Below, piece by piece: positions 1 through 8,758 of a DNA stretch of 64,000 bases. Position 1 is the stretch's first letter; each line of letters opens with the position of its first letter. The notes beneath the pieces are model-generated. The model did not search any database. It was not told the origin of the DNA and saw only the letters and a program-made list of their open reading frames with translations. Location of the stretch: contig UCEU01000013.1 of assembly GCA_900471485.1 (NCBI GenBank), positions 62,001-126,000 of the forward strand, in the 5' to 3' direction. The translations under genes and the position numbers were made by a program. This DNA comes from Hyphomicrobiales bacterium. GTDB taxonomy: Bacteria; Pseudomonadota; Alphaproteobacteria; Rhizobiales; Rhizobiaceae.

Positions 1-652
1 TGACCTTGGCCTTCTCAAGGCTCGCGACATAATCGTCGAAGCGCTTGACGGTGATCGCCTCGGGCGCATGGAAGCGGTGGCCGTAGGTGATGTTGGAGGC
101 GACGATGCCGGAGATCTCGAACGGGATGACCGTCGTTTCCTCATGTTCGGTGCCAAAAAGGCAGACGATCGACTGCAGCGGTCGCACCCAGCGCAGCGAG
201 CCCGGCTGCGACGAGGCCTTGCCCCAGCGCATCGGCTTCGGCCATGGGAAGTCGCGGATGATCGAAGGCATCACCTCGGCGATGATCTCCTCGGCGCTGC
301 GGCCGGTCTTGGAGATGATCGCGACGTAGAAATCGCCCTTCTTTGGATCGCTCTGCACCTGCGCCTCGGAAATCGAGGCAAGCCCGGCGCCGCGCAGGAA
401 GCCTTCGATCGCCTTTTCGTTGGCGTCGGTGCGCGGACCCTTGCGTTCCTCGCGCACATCGGCGGAGCGGGCAGTGAGGCCGCGGATATCGAGCGTCAGC
501 CGGCGCGGCGTCCAGTATTCCCGCGCACCCTCATAGGAAAGTCCCGCCTCGACGAGCGCGTCGGTCACGAGCTTCCTGAGGTCGCCGGCAGCCTTGCGCT
601 GCAGGCGGGCCGGGATCTCTTCGGAGCGGAGTTCTAACAGCAGATCGGGCAT
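1..652 (-). CDS. glyS: Glycyl-tRNA synthetase beta subunit, N-terminal part (cut by window edge)
   Basis: The reverse strand from 652 encodes [20 protein letters not shown] followed by about 195 further residues before the window ends. It includes the segment WPKSMRWG, typical of the beta chain of the bacterial alpha2-beta2 glycyl-tRNA synthetase, which charges tRNA-Gly in the cytoplasm. The start is the ATG at 652, preceded by an AAGGAAAG ribosome binding site. No frameshift is seen in the visible third of the gene. The rest of the gene, and probably glyS neighbours, lie to the left of position 1. The family call is firm from the N-terminal signature and RWG motif. Confidence 0.93.
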   Translation of the reverse strand, partial: MPDLLLELRSEEIPARLQRKAAGDLRKLVTDALVEAGLSYEGAREYWTPRRLTLDIRGLTARSADVREERKGPRTDANEKAIEGFLRGAGLASISEAQVQSDPKKGDFYVAIISKTGRSAEEIIAEVMPSIIRDFPWPKPMRWGKASSQPGSLRWVRPLQSIVCLFGTEHEETTVIPFEISGIVASNITYGHRFHAPEAITVKRFDDYVASLEKAKV

Positions 653-919
653 GTCACTTTCCTTGCCTCCACGGGGAAGGCGCTACCTTGCGGGTCTGAA
701 AACGGTCGCCTCTGCTAGCAAAGAATGGCGCAGGTTTACAAGCTGCAAAAGCGGGATGGAGCGGGCGGGGAGGGGATTTGGGTAACCGGAGTGCCTTTCG
801 GCAGCCTTTGATGTTCGGAAACGGGCTCCGCCTCGGGGGCGAGTATCAATGTTGTCCATCGTCCCTTTGCTGACAGGAGGCCAGTGATGTAAGACAGGCA
901 CCTGTCACAGGGGGCCGAG

Positions 920-1261
920 ATGCGAGAAGTCATTTTGTCGGTTGATCCAAACTACCTGCCTGCAGAAGGCGACCTTGATCGGGATATCTGGATCGTGACA
1001 TCGAACGCTAATCTGGCACTAGCTGATCTCCGGCGAAGAACGTCAGGGAGTAAATCTACGACAGTTTTCAATGATCTAGGCTCTCGCTTAGAGAATGCGT
1101 CGGCGATGTTGCCGACGGTTTTCGAGCATCACCCACAAGCGGCTGGAGTGATAATCCGAGGGCTCTCAGATCAAGAGAGCAAGCAGCTCATAGACGACTT
1201 GGCCCCTGAATGGTTTGGCACCGCCTTTGATAGCGAGGTTCAGTTTGGTCGGGGCCGATGA
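920..1261 (+). CDS. Hypothetical protein, possible acquired orphan
   Basis: A 113-residue reading frame that I do not recognise. It is acidic and soluble, with no signal peptide or membrane segment. Its codon choice differs from its neighbours, with many A/T-ending codons and a lower GC content, so it may be a recent arrival in the space between glyS and tex. A purine-rich GGGGGCCGAG stretch lies just before the ATG. No operon partner is visible: the flanks (653-919 and 1262-1416) hold no other supported gene. It could also be a non-coding frame, so the call is tentative. Confidence 0.4.
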   Translation: MREVILSVDPNYLPAEGDLDRDIWIVTSNANLALADLRRRTSGSKSTTVFNDLGSRLENASAMLPTVFEHHPQAAGVIIRGLSDQESKQLIDDLAPEWFGTAFDSEVQFGRGR

Positions 1262-1416
1262 CAGCTTCCGCCCCAATGCGGACATTCGGTTGCTATGCTT
1301 CGACCATAGAGTTGCCAGCAAAGGTCTTTCTGGTGGTGACGTGGACAGTCTTCACTGTAATAGGGTCAGGCCGAAAAATGTGGTAAGCGGCAGCCAGACA
1401 ACAACAGGAGTGTATC

Positions 1417-1650
1417 GTGAGCGAACCAACCGTAGCAGAGGCAACAGACCGTATTTATGAATCGCTCCGGGCGGACAATGCCGACATCGACCTGCATATC
1501 GCAGCCCTCAAGGCAGCCTTGACGCGGGCGGGCTTGAAAGAGGCCGTCTTCGATCCGGCCAAGCTTGTGCACGGCAATCGCTCCGGCCGGAAACTCATGC
1601 AGGCCTACTTTCGGCAGCGTGGCGTGACGGTGACATTCACGGCACAGTGA
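1417..1650 (+). CDS. Small conserved-looking hypothetical protein
   Basis: A 77-residue protein starting at a GTG preceded by a well-placed AACAGGAG Shine-Dalgarno sequence. The first half is acidic and predicted helical (repeated Ala/Asp/Glu with a heptad-like pattern), and the C-terminal half is basic (residues such as NRSGRKLMQAYFRQRG). It has no signal peptide or membrane segment. The basic C-terminus could contact nucleic acid, but that is only inference. It stands alone between another orphan frame and tex. I see no gene or clear signal in 1651-1851. Confidence 0.55.
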   Translation: MSEPTVAEATDRIYESLRADNADIDLHIAALKAALTRAGLKEAVFDPAKLVHGNRSGRKLMQAYFRQRGVTVTFTAQ

Positions 1651-1851
1651 CGCTGTCCGACGATGTCAGATGCAGCGTGATCAAGCGTCTGTCGTCGAGC
1701 TTGCTGGTATCAGGTTGAAGCTGCCGCAGATTTCGTCCGGGCCGTTGTGCTCCTTCACGCCGTACTTCCGCTGTGGAAACCCATCTCCATCCTTGCCTTG
1801 CCGCTTTTCGCCGCTATGGTCCGCCACCTCAATTGAAACGCAGGAACCATC

Positions 1852-4161
1852 ATGGCCGCTGATATCCGCATGCTCTCCGCAGTCATCGCCTCCGAGATCA
1901 ATGCCCGGCCCGAGCAGGCCAAGGCCGCGATCGAGTTGCTGGATGAGGGCGCGACCGTGCCGTTTATTGCGCGTTACCGCAAGGAAGTGACCGGCGGGCT
2001 GGATGATACGCAGCTGCGCGATCTCTCCGAACGCCTCGTCTATCTGCGCGAGCTCGAAGCCCGCCGCGATACGATCGTGGAATCGATCTCGGGCCAGGGC
2101 AAGATGAGCGACGAGCTGATGGCGAAGCTCAAGGGCGCGGCCACCAAGGCCGAGCTCGAGGATCTCTATCTGCCCTACAAGCCGAAACGCCGCACCCGCG
2201 CCGAGATCGCCCGCGAGCGCGGCCTCGGTCCGCTCGCCGAGGCAATCCTCGCCGACCGCGCCAAGGAGCCAGCAACGCTGGCGGAAGCCTACATCACATC
2301 AGACGTCCCCGACGTGAAGACGGCGCTGGAAGGCGCCCGCGATATCGTCGCCGAAGGCATCGCCGAAAATGCCGATCTGCTCGGCAAGCTGCGCGCCCAT
2401 ATGCGCGGTGCCGCCCTGCTCAAGGCCAAAGTGGTCGATGGCAAGCAGGCGACCGGCGAGAAGTTCTCCGACTATTTCGACCATTCCGAACGCTGGGCAA
2501 CGGCCCCCGGCCACCGTGCGCTTGCCATGCTGCGCGGCTGGAACGAGGAAGTGCTGACGCTGACGATTGAGGCCGACGCAGAGACTGCCTCGCCGAACAA
2601 GCCGGTCGAGCGGATGATCGCTGCGGCCTACGAGATCGGCAACAGTCGCCCGGGTGACCGCTGGCTGATGGAGGTCGCCAGCTGGACATGGCGGGTGAAG
2701 CTCTCCATGTCGCTGTCGCTCGACCTGATGCGCGAGCTGCGCGAACGCGCCGAGGAAGAGGCGATCCACGTCTTTGCCCGCAATCTCAAGGACCTGCTGC
2801 TCGCGGCCCCCGCCGGCTCGCGGCCGACCATGGGCCTTGATCCAGGCATCCGCACCGGCGTCAAGGTCGCCGTCACCGATGCCACCGGCAAGGTGGTCGC
2901 GACATCGACCGTCTATCCCTTCCAGCCCCGCAACGACGTGCGCGGCGCGCAGATCGAGCTCGCCTCGCTGATCCGCAAGCACAATGTCGAGCTGATTTCG
3001 ATCGGCAACGGCACCGGCAGCCGCGAGACCGAGAAGCTGGTGGCCGACATGCTGGCCGATCTGCCGGGCGCAAAGCCCACCAAGGTCATCGTCTCGGAAG
3101 CCGGCGCTTCGGTCTATTCGGCGTCGGCCACCGCCGCCGCCGAATTCCCCAATCTCGACGTGTCGCTGCGCGGCGCCGTCTCCATCGCGCGCCGCCTGCA
3201 GGATCCGCTGGCCGAACTCGTCAAGATCGAGCCGAAGTCGATCGGCGTCGGCCAGTACCAGCACGATGTCGACCAGCAGAAGCTGTCGCGCTCGCTCGAT
3301 GCCGTGGTCGAAGACGCCGTGAATGCCGTCGGCGTCGATCTCAACATGGCCTCTGTGCCGCTGCTCGCGCGCGTCTCCGGCCTTGGAACCTCGATCGCCG
3401 AAGCCATCGTCAGGCATCGCGACGAGACCGGACGCTTCGAGACCCGTCGCGATCTCTTGAAGGTCGCGCGCCTCGGCCAGCGCACCTTCGAGCAGTGCGC
3501 CGGCTTCCTGCGCATCCGCGACGGCAAGGAGCCGCTCGATGCCTCCTCCGTCCACCCGGAAGCCTATGGCGTCGCCAAGAAGATCGTCGCCGCCTGCGGC
3601 CGCGACCTGCGCACGCTGATGGGTGACAGCGCGGTGCTGAAATCGGTCGATCCGCGCCAGTTCATCGACGACAAGTTCGGCCTCCCGACGGTCAGGGACA
3701 TCCTGTCCGAACTGGAAAAACCCGGCCGCGACCCGCGCCCGAGCTTCAAGACCGCGACCTTCGCAGAAGGGATCAACGAGATCTCCGACCTGAAGCCGGG
3801 CATGACGCTTGAGGGAACGGTCACCAACGTCGCCGCCTTCGGCGCCTTCGTCGATATCGGCGTCCATCAGGATGGCCTGGTGCACGTCTCGCAGCTGGCA
3901 GACCGCTTCGTCAAAGATCCTCACGAAGTTGTGAAAGCCGGCGATGTGGTCAAGGTTCGCGTCGTAGAGGTGGATGCAAAGCGCAAGCGCATCGCGCTTT
4001 CCATGCGCAAGGATGACGGCGCCGCGGCACCCGCACCACGCGGCGAAACCCGTTCAAATCCAGCCCCTCGCGGTGGAAACGACCGGCGTTCGTCAAGCCC
4101 CAAGCAGGAGAGCCAGGGGGCATTCGGCGCGGCACTCGCCGAGGCCATGAAGCGAAAATAA
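1852..4161 (+). CDS. tex: Tex family RNA-binding transcription accessory protein
   Basis: A 769-residue protein, the usual length for Tex, a cytoplasmic nucleic-acid-binding factor linked to transcription and RNA handling. The order fits the family: a helical N-terminal domain (about 1-320), a YqgF-like RNase H fold from about residue 325 (MGLDPGIRTGVKVAV), tandem helix-hairpin-helix motifs (about 490-560, with LARVSGLGTSIAEAIVRHRD), and an S1 RNA-binding domain at about 648-718 (GMTLEGTVTNVAAFGAFVDI). The tail is basic and low in complexity, rich in Arg, Ser and Pro. The ATG follows an AGGA ribosome binding site. It appears to be transcribed alone, with a hairpin just after the stop. Confidence 0.95.
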   Translation: MAADIRMLSAVIASEINARPEQAKAAIELLDEGATVPFIARYRKEVTGGLDDTQLRDLSERLVYLRELEARRDTIVESISGQGKMSDELMAKLKGAATKAELEDLYLPYKPKRRTRAEIARERGLGPLAEAILADRAKEPATLAEAYITSDVPDVKTALEGARDIVAEGIAENADLLGKLRAHMRGAALLKAKVVDGKQATGEKFSDYFDHSERWATAPGHRALAMLRGWNEEVLTLTIEADAETASPNKPVERMIAAAYEIGNSRPGDRWLMEVASWTWRVKLSMSLSLDLMRELRERAEEEAIHVFARNLKDLLLAAPAGSRPTMGLDPGIRTGVKVAVTDATGKVVATSTVYPFQPRNDVRGAQIELASLIRKHNVELISIGNGTGSRETEKLVADMLADLPGAKPTKVIVSEAGASVYSASATAAAEFPNLDVSLRGAVSIARRLQDPLAELVKIEPKSIGVGQYQHDVDQQKLSRSLDAVVEDAVNAVGVDLNMASVPLLARVSGLGTSIAEAIVRHRDETGRFETRRDLLKVARLGQRTFEQCAGFLRIRDGKEPLDASSVHPEAYGVAKKIVAACGRDLRTLMGDSAVLKSVDPRQFIDDKFGLPTVRDILSELEKPGRDPRPSFKTATFAEGINEISDLKPGMTLEGTVTNVAAFGAFVDIGVHQDGLVHVSQLADRFVKDPHEVVKAGDVVKVRVVEVDAKRKRIALSMRKDDGAAAPAPRGETRSNPAPRGGNDRRSSSPKQESQGAFGAALAEAMKRK

Positions 4162-4192
4162 GGGCTTACGGATAAGCATGGCAGAAATGTCA

Positions 4193-4219
4193 CACTTTGG
4201 CAGCCTTGTTGCCGAAGTG
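4193..4219 (+). terminator. Hairpin downstream of tex (possible terminator)
   Basis: CACTTTGGCA and TGCCGAAGTG form a 10-bp stem with one G-T pair and a 7-base loop, 31 bases after the tex stop. No T-run follows, so this may be a factor-dependent terminator, an mRNA-stabilising end or part of the cfa leader. Confidence 0.35.
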
Positions 4220-4296
4220 CCAATTGCGGCGCTTGTAAGGCGGCGGGGAGGGTCTAAGTTTACCGGACTAACCTGTCACATTGCGAGGCCTAACTG

Positions 4297-5556
4297 ATGG
4301 CGTCGGCTTTCTTATCGATTGTCCAAAAAATCATCCGCAAGGGTAACCTTAAACTCACGCTCGCCAATGGCGAGACGCATACGATTGGGGACGGCACCGG
4401 AGAACCTGTTGCCGCCCGCATCGCCGACGAGGAGGCGGAGCGACTGATCCGCCGCGACCCCACCCTCAAGCTCGGCGAAATGTACATGGATGGCCGGTTC
4501 ATTCTCGAACAGGGCAACATCTACGACTTCCTGGCGCTGGTGAAGCAGAACACCACAAACGAAGTCTTCGACATCCCGATGGCAGCTCTTCTGATCGGCC
4601 GCATTGCCCTGCAGCAGCTGAAGAGCCGTCTCCCCGTCAATCACAACAAGCGCAACGTCGCCCATCACTACGATCTGTCCGAAAAGCTGTTCGAGCTGTT
4701 TCTCGATGAGGACTGGCAATATTCCTGTGCCTACTACAATCCGCCCGGCATCAGCCTGGAGGAGGCGCAGGTGGCCAAGAAGCGCCACATCGCCGCCAAG
4801 CTCTTGCTCGAACCGAACCAGCGGGTGCTGGAAATCGGCTCCGGCTGGGGTGGCATGGGCATGTACCTGACGGAATCGACCGAAGGCGTCGATCTCACCG
4901 GGATCACCCTCAGCGAGGAGCAGCTGAAGATCTCCCGCGAGCGTGCCGAAAAACGCGGCCTGTCCGATCGCCTGCGCTTCGAGCTGCAGGACTACCGCAC
5001 GATGAGGGGCCAGAAGTTCGACCGCATCGTCTCGGTCGGCATGTTCGAGCATGTCGGCATCGGCAATTTCGGCAACTTCTTCCGCAAGGTGCACGAATTG
5101 CTCGCCGATGACGGCGTCATGGTGCTGCACTCGATCTCGCGGCCGAAGCCGAGCTTCGGCACCAACGCCTTCATCGAGAAGTACATCTTCCCGCAGGGCT
5201 ACATCCCCTCGATCGGGGAGACGCTTCCGGCCATCGAGAAGGCGAACCTTCTGGTGCGCGACGTCGAGGTCCTGCCGCTGCACTACGCCTACACGCTGCG
5301 CCATTGGCGCGAGCGCTTCGTGGCGCGCAAGGCGGAAGCCGTGGCGCTTTACGACGAACGCTTCTTCCGCATGTGGGAGTTCTATCTGGCCGGCTCCGAA
5401 ATGGGCTTCCGCTGGGACGAGCTCTTCATCATGCAGATCCAGATTTCCAAGAACCAGTATTCCACCCCCGACAATCGCGACTATATCGCCGCGAACGAGG
5501 CGAAGCTGAAGGAATTTGAGGCGACACGTCCGCCGCTCGAAAAGGTCATTCTCTGA
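4297..5556 (+). CDS. cfa: Cyclopropane-fatty-acyl-phospholipid synthase
   Basis: A 419-residue enzyme that transfers a methylene group from S-adenosylmethionine to unsaturated acyl chains of membrane phospholipids, a modification linked to acid and stationary-phase tolerance. The N-terminal domain (about 1-110) is followed by the conserved HHYDLSEKLFELFLD segment, the SAM-binding loop VLEIGSGWGGMG (about 176-187) and the family run FDRIVSVGMFEHVG. Length is slightly above the E. coli enzyme (382) and usual for alphaproteobacterial homologues. It stands alone and is closed by a strong intrinsic terminator. Rhizobia often have more than one cfa paralogue, so the exact physiological role is not settled by sequence. 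Confidence 0.93.
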   Translation: MASAFLSIVQKIIRKGNLKLTLANGETHTIGDGTGEPVAARIADEEAERLIRRDPTLKLGEMYMDGRFILEQGNIYDFLALVKQNTTNEVFDIPMAALLIGRIALQQLKSRLPVNHNKRNVAHHYDLSEKLFELFLDEDWQYSCAYYNPPGISLEEAQVAKKRHIAAKLLLEPNQRVLEIGSGWGGMGMYLTESTEGVDLTGITLSEEQLKISRERAEKRGLSDRLRFELQDYRTMRGQKFDRIVSVGMFEHVGIGNFGNFFRKVHELLADDGVMVLHSISRPKPSFGTNAFIEKYIFPQGYIPSIGETLPAIEKANLLVRDVEVLPLHYAYTLRHWRERFVARKAEAVALYDERFFRMWEFYLAGSEMGFRWDELFIMQIQISKNQYSTPDNRDYIAANEAKLKEFEATRPPLEKVIL

Positions 5557-5563
5557 CCCCACG

Positions 5564-5594
5564 AAAAGGCGCGGCAAGACCCGCGCCTTTTTTA
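5564..5594 (+). terminator. Intrinsic terminator of cfa
   Basis: GGCGCGG and CCGCGCC form a perfect stem around the loop CAAGAC, followed by six Ts. It begins 8 bases after the cfa stop. Confidence 0.85.
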
Positions 5595-5626
5595 TTCCCG
5601 CTGTTTCATTTTGAAAGGGTTGCGAG

Positions 5627-6205
5627 ATGAGCAGTGCCTATCCCGAGATCACGCTGGTGCGCCATGGCGAGACCGAATGGAGCCTGTCGGGCCGCCACAC
5701 TGGCCGCAGCGACATCCCTTTGACCGAAAACGGCGAAGCCGCCGCCAGCCGCCTCGGCCCGCGCCTTGCAGGCCTAGCCGTCGCCGAAGTCTGGTCGAGC
5801 CCGTCAGGGCGCGCCCGCAACACCTGCCGCCTTGCCGGCTTCGGTGAGCGGATGGTCGTCAAGGACGACCTCGCCGAATGGGATTACGGCGCCTATGAAG
5901 GTGTGACGACCAAGCAGATCCTCGCCAACCGCCCCGGCTGGCAACTCTTCCGCGACGGCTGCCCCGATGGCGAGAGAGCCGCCGACGTCGGCACCCGCGC
6001 CGACCGCATCATCGCCGCGATCCGCACCGCAAACGCCCCGATCCTGATCTTCTCCTCTTCTCACTTCCTGCGGGTGCTGGCCGCCCGCTGGGTGGGATTG
6101 CCGCCGGAAGGCGGGGCGCATTTCGTGCTCGATACGACGAGCATCAGCGTGCTGGGGTATGAACATGATCTCAGCGAGCCGGTGATCCGGCGATGGAATG
6201 GGTAG
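5627..6205 (+). CDS. Histidine phosphatase family protein (phosphoglycerate-mutase-like)
   Basis: A 192-residue protein with the catalytic LVRHGETEWS motif at about residues 10-19. The histidine becomes phosphorylated during the reaction. The supporting second arginine and a late SSSHFLRVLAARW segment carry the second catalytic histidine. The length and motif fit the acid-anhydride hydrolase branch (sugar-phosphate or mutase-like phosphatases), but substrate cannot be read from sequence. A second member of the family lies at 52324-52914 and is not closely similar outside the motifs. The start ATG has a GAAAGGG site upstream. It lies between the cfa terminator and a rhizobial repeat, so it is probably monocistronic. 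Confidence 0.85.
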   Translation: MSSAYPEITLVRHGETEWSLSGRHTGRSDIPLTENGEAAASRLGPRLAGLAVAEVWSSPSGRARNTCRLAGFGERMVVKDDLAEWDYGAYEGVTTKQILANRPGWQLFRDGCPDGERAADVGTRADRIIAAIRTANAPILIFSSSHFLRVLAARWVGLPPEGGAHFVLDTTSISVLGYEHDLSEPVIRRWNG

Positions 6206-6229
6206 TGTAAGCTTACCTCAGCGCCCGGA

Positions 6230-6393
6230 GCCCCCTCATCCGACCCTTCGGGCCACCTTCTCCCCGTGGGGGAGAAGGGAGGACGTTGAGCAAGCGGCCC
6301 ACCCCGAGTCCCTTCTCCCCAGCGGGGGTCCGTAGGACGGGTCGAGACCGTTGGCTCGACCCCGGTCGATGCCGGCAGGCAGATGAGGGGGCC
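6230..6393. repeat. Rhizobial mosaic intergenic palindrome (RIME-like element)
   Basis: The block is bounded by CCCCCTCAT and the inverse ATGAGGGGG. It contains a perfect 10-bp hairpin (CCTTCTCCCC at 6256-6265 with GGGGAGAAGG at 6269-6278) and a second partial copy of the CCTTCTCCCC half. This structure is that of the mosaic intergenic elements widespread in Rhizobium genomes. It fills the gap between the phosphatase gene and ubiA. I see no gene here. Confidence 0.75.
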
Positions 6394-6489
6394 GCACCCA
6401 CTGATCTCTCCAATACACCTGCATCTCACCAGCCACACCACTCCACCAACCCGCTTGACCCACCATCCCCCACGTAGCTAGATGACCGC

Positions 6490-7449
6490 ATGCAACAGAT
6501 CGACGGAATCAACGGGCGCGTGGCGGATGCGCCTTCCAACAACTGGGTTTACCGGGTGCTGCCGCCATGGCTCTGGCCATACGCGCAGCTGGCGCGCTGG
6601 GACCGGCCGATCGGCTGGCAGCTTTTGTTGTGGCCCTGCTTCTGGTCGGCGGCGATGGCGGCCAATGCGGCGGCTCATGTCGGCCTCTTTTCCGGCGGTC
6701 AGCTGATCTGGCACTTGCTGCTCTATTTCATCGGTTCCGTCGCCATGCGCGGCGCCGGCTGCACCTACAACGATCTCGTCGACCACAAGATCGACATGGA
6801 AGTGGCGCGCACCCGCTCGCGCCCACTGCCGTCTGGCCGCGTCACCCGTACACAGGCGAAAATCTTCATCCTGCTTCAGGCGCTAGTCGGCCTTCTGGTC
6901 GTCCTGCAGCTCAACTGGTTCTCGGTCATTCTCGGCGTCGCATCGCTTGTCATCGTGGCGCTCTATCCCTTCGCCAAGCGCTTCACCGATTGGCCGCAAT
7001 TCTTCCTCGGGCTTGCCTTCTCCTGGGGCGCGCTGATGGGCTGGGCCGCGATCTTCGGCAGCCTCTCGCTGGCGCCGGTGCTGCTCTATATCGGCGCGGT
7101 CGTCTGGACGATCGGCTACGACACCATCTACGCCCACCAGGACAAGGAAGACGACGAGTTGATCGGCGTCCGCTCCACCGCGCGCCTCTTCGGCGACAAC
7201 ACCAAGCAATGGCTGGTCGGTCTCTATGGCCTGATGCTGATCCTCACCTTCGCGGCCTTCCTGCTCGCGGGCGTCGGCATCATCGCCTATCTCGGCCTGC
7301 TGATCGCGGCCGGCATGTTCGCCTGGCAGATCGTCACGCTCGATATCAACGATGCCGATCAGTGCCTCGTGCTGTTCAAGTCGAACAACCGCGTCGGCAT
7401 GATCATCTTTATCGGCCTGTTCCTGTCGCTGCTGTTCGTGCTGCCTTAG
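6490..7449 (+). CDS. ubiA: 4-hydroxybenzoate polyprenyltransferase
   Basis: A 319-residue integral membrane enzyme that attaches the polyprenyl tail to 4-hydroxybenzoate in ubiquinone synthesis. Both Mg2+-prenyl-diphosphate motifs are intact: NDLVDHKID (about 94-102) and DTIYAHQDKEDD (about 211-222). Eight or nine hydrophobic segments cover residues 42-317. The ATG at 6490 is preferred because it gives the usual short hydrophilic leader, although its ribosome binding site is weak. It converges with the solute-binding-protein gene with only 10 bases between the stops, so any termination signal must lie inside the opposing gene. No other ubi gene is in the window. Confidence 0.94.
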   Translation: MQQIDGINGRVADAPSNNWVYRVLPPWLWPYAQLARWDRPIGWQLLLWPCFWSAAMAANAAAHVGLFSGGQLIWHLLLYFIGSVAMRGAGCTYNDLVDHKIDMEVARTRSRPLPSGRVTRTQAKIFILLQALVGLLVVLQLNWFSVILGVASLVIVALYPFAKRFTDWPQFFLGLAFSWGALMGWAAIFGSLSLAPVLLYIGAVVWTIGYDTIYAHQDKEDDELIGVRSTARLFGDNTKQWLVGLYGLMLILTFAAFLLAGVGIIAYLGLLIAAGMFAWQIVTLDINDADQCLVLFKSNNRVGMIIFIGLFLSLLFVLP

Positions 7450-7459
7450 GGCGCAATCC

Positions 7460-8350
7460 CTACGGAACGTGCTGCATGATGATCTGCGTGTGCAGCATTG
7501 GGGCATCGGCGCCGAAATAGGTGTCGAGCACCGATAGAAAATCATCGGACAGATAGAAATCCGTCAAGGCGCGATCGGCGAGCAGCCGGAAATCGGCGTC
7601 GTTTCGGGGCAGCGCGATCGCATAGGGCTCATGCGTGAACAGCCGGTTGCCGACCTCGAGCAGGGATGGATCCCGCGCCCGGGTGGCTAGACTGGTCAGC
7701 AACACCTGATCGCCGATATAGGCGTCGATCTTGTGGTCCTCCAACGCCTTGAGGCCATCCTCATGCGTTGCGAAATCGGCGATCGTCGTCTTTGATGCCT
7801 GGCCCTTCATGGCGTCGTGCAGTGCCGCACCTGTCGTCGAGTTCGCCCGTGCGCCGATAACGCTTGGCGACGCCGCACGTTGGCTGACGGCGCTGACAGC
7901 CGGCTTGTCGAAGAAGAACGACTGCAGATAGTCGGGTGAATCCTTGCGAAGCAGCGCACTTGCCCCGGTCAGGAAGATCGGCTGTGAGAAATCGACGATC
8001 TCCCGCCGCTCAAGATTGACGGTGATCGCGCCGCACAGCAGATCGACCTCGCCATTCTTCACCGCATCGAAGCCGTTGGCGAGTGTCTTCTGCACGTATT
8101 CGCGTTTCAGCTCCGGCGCTTGATGCTCGATGTCATCGGCGATCTTGTTGCAGAGATCAATCGCATAACCCTTCGGCTCTGCCCCGGCCTTGGCCGCGGA
8201 GAAGGGCGCCTCGTCATCGATATAGCCGATCCGCACAGTTCCGCGCTCGATGATGCCGTCGAGGGTAGCCGCACTTGCCGTCAGGGCTGAAAGGGAAAAG
8301 GCGATAATCGCCAGCGGGAGCCGTCTCATGCACTTTGTTGCCACCGGCAT
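7460..8350 (-). CDS. Extracellular solute-binding protein, family 3 (amino-acid ABC transporter type)
   Basis: A protein of about 296 residues with a signal peptide (MRRLPLAIIAFSLSALTASA region) and a bilobal SBP_bac_3 domain. The opening GTVRIGYIDDEAPFSA and the later VDLLCGAITVNLERREIVDFS are typical of periplasmic receptors for polar amino acids or related solutes. The start at 8350 is chosen because GGAG lies 9 bases upstream; an ATG 9 bases further out overlaps that site. No permease or ATPase gene is adjacent, so it is an orphan receptor: it may serve a transporter encoded elsewhere or act as a sensor. The ligand cannot be inferred. Confidence 0.82.
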   Translation of the reverse strand: MPVATKCMRRLPLAIIAFSLSALTASAATLDGIIERGTVRIGYIDDEAPFSAAKAGAEPKGYAIDLCNKIADDIEHQAPELKREYVQKTLANGFDAVKNGEVDLLCGAITVNLERREIVDFSQPIFLTGASALLRKDSPDYLQSFFFDKPAVSAVSQRAASPSVIGARANSTTGAALHDAMKGQASKTTIADFATHEDGLKALEDHKIDAYIGDQVLLTSLATRARDPSLLEVGNRLFTHEPYAIALPRNDADFRLLADRALTDFYLSDDFLSVLDTYFGADAPMLHTQIIMQHVP

Positions 8351-8453
8351 GACGCTCATCTCCGAAAGACGGTTGCGATCTCAAAGCTGTGCACGCAGCT
8401 TATGGCCCGTCGGGCATTTGTCAACCGAGGTTGCTTGTCGCCTCTGTGATCAA

Positions 8454-8618
8454 TTAGTTGTTGGCGGCGCGTTCCGCTTTAAGTTTACGCAGGAATGCAA
8501 TGGCGTCGATTTCTTCCGGTTCGCCGCTCGCTTTGCCCGCAGCGTATTCGCGTTTAAGCCAAGCGAGCCAACGAGCGCGGCGTTTATAGACGTCAGAAAT
8601 GGTGTCTTCAGATGGCAT
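8454..8618 (-). CDS. Small hypothetical protein, 54 residues
   Basis: A short, highly charged helical protein (MPSEDTISDVYKRRARWLAW at its start, ending in a Lys/Arg/Glu-rich helix). The start at 8618 is set by a clear GAAGAGGA ribosome binding site; the frame remains open further upstream but without support. It has no signal peptide or membrane segment. It lies between an orphan solute-binding protein and the DUF6101-type gene on the same strand and is separated from the latter by a terminator, so it probably has its own promoter. Function is unknown. Confidence 0.6.
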   Translation of the reverse strand: MPSEDTISDVYKRRARWLAWLKREYAAGKASGEPEEIDAIAFLRKLKAERAANN

Positions 8619-8705
8619 CTGAATCCTCTTCAATGATGAGACGACGCTATCAGTTTTTGATAATCGGGCCAAATGAAACCATAAGATCGCAGGCAAGCCC
8701 AAAAA

Positions 8706-8731
8706 CGAAAAACCCGGCACGCTGGCCGGGT
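8706..8731 (-). terminator. Intrinsic terminator of the DUF6101-type gene
   Basis: Read on the reverse strand, ACCCGGC and GCCGGGT form a 7-bp stem followed by TTTTTCGTTTTT. It lies about 28 bases past the stop of the gene at 8759. Confidence 0.8.
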
Positions 8732-8758
8732 CTTTCCGTCAAATCGATCCATCGTCGC

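Noticed and set aside
2299..3924. 541-residue open frame antisense to tex
   Set aside because: It is a GC-bias shadow of a certain gene; its composition (many Ala, Asp, Gly, Arg) is typical of antisense frames and no ribosome site or family motif is seen.
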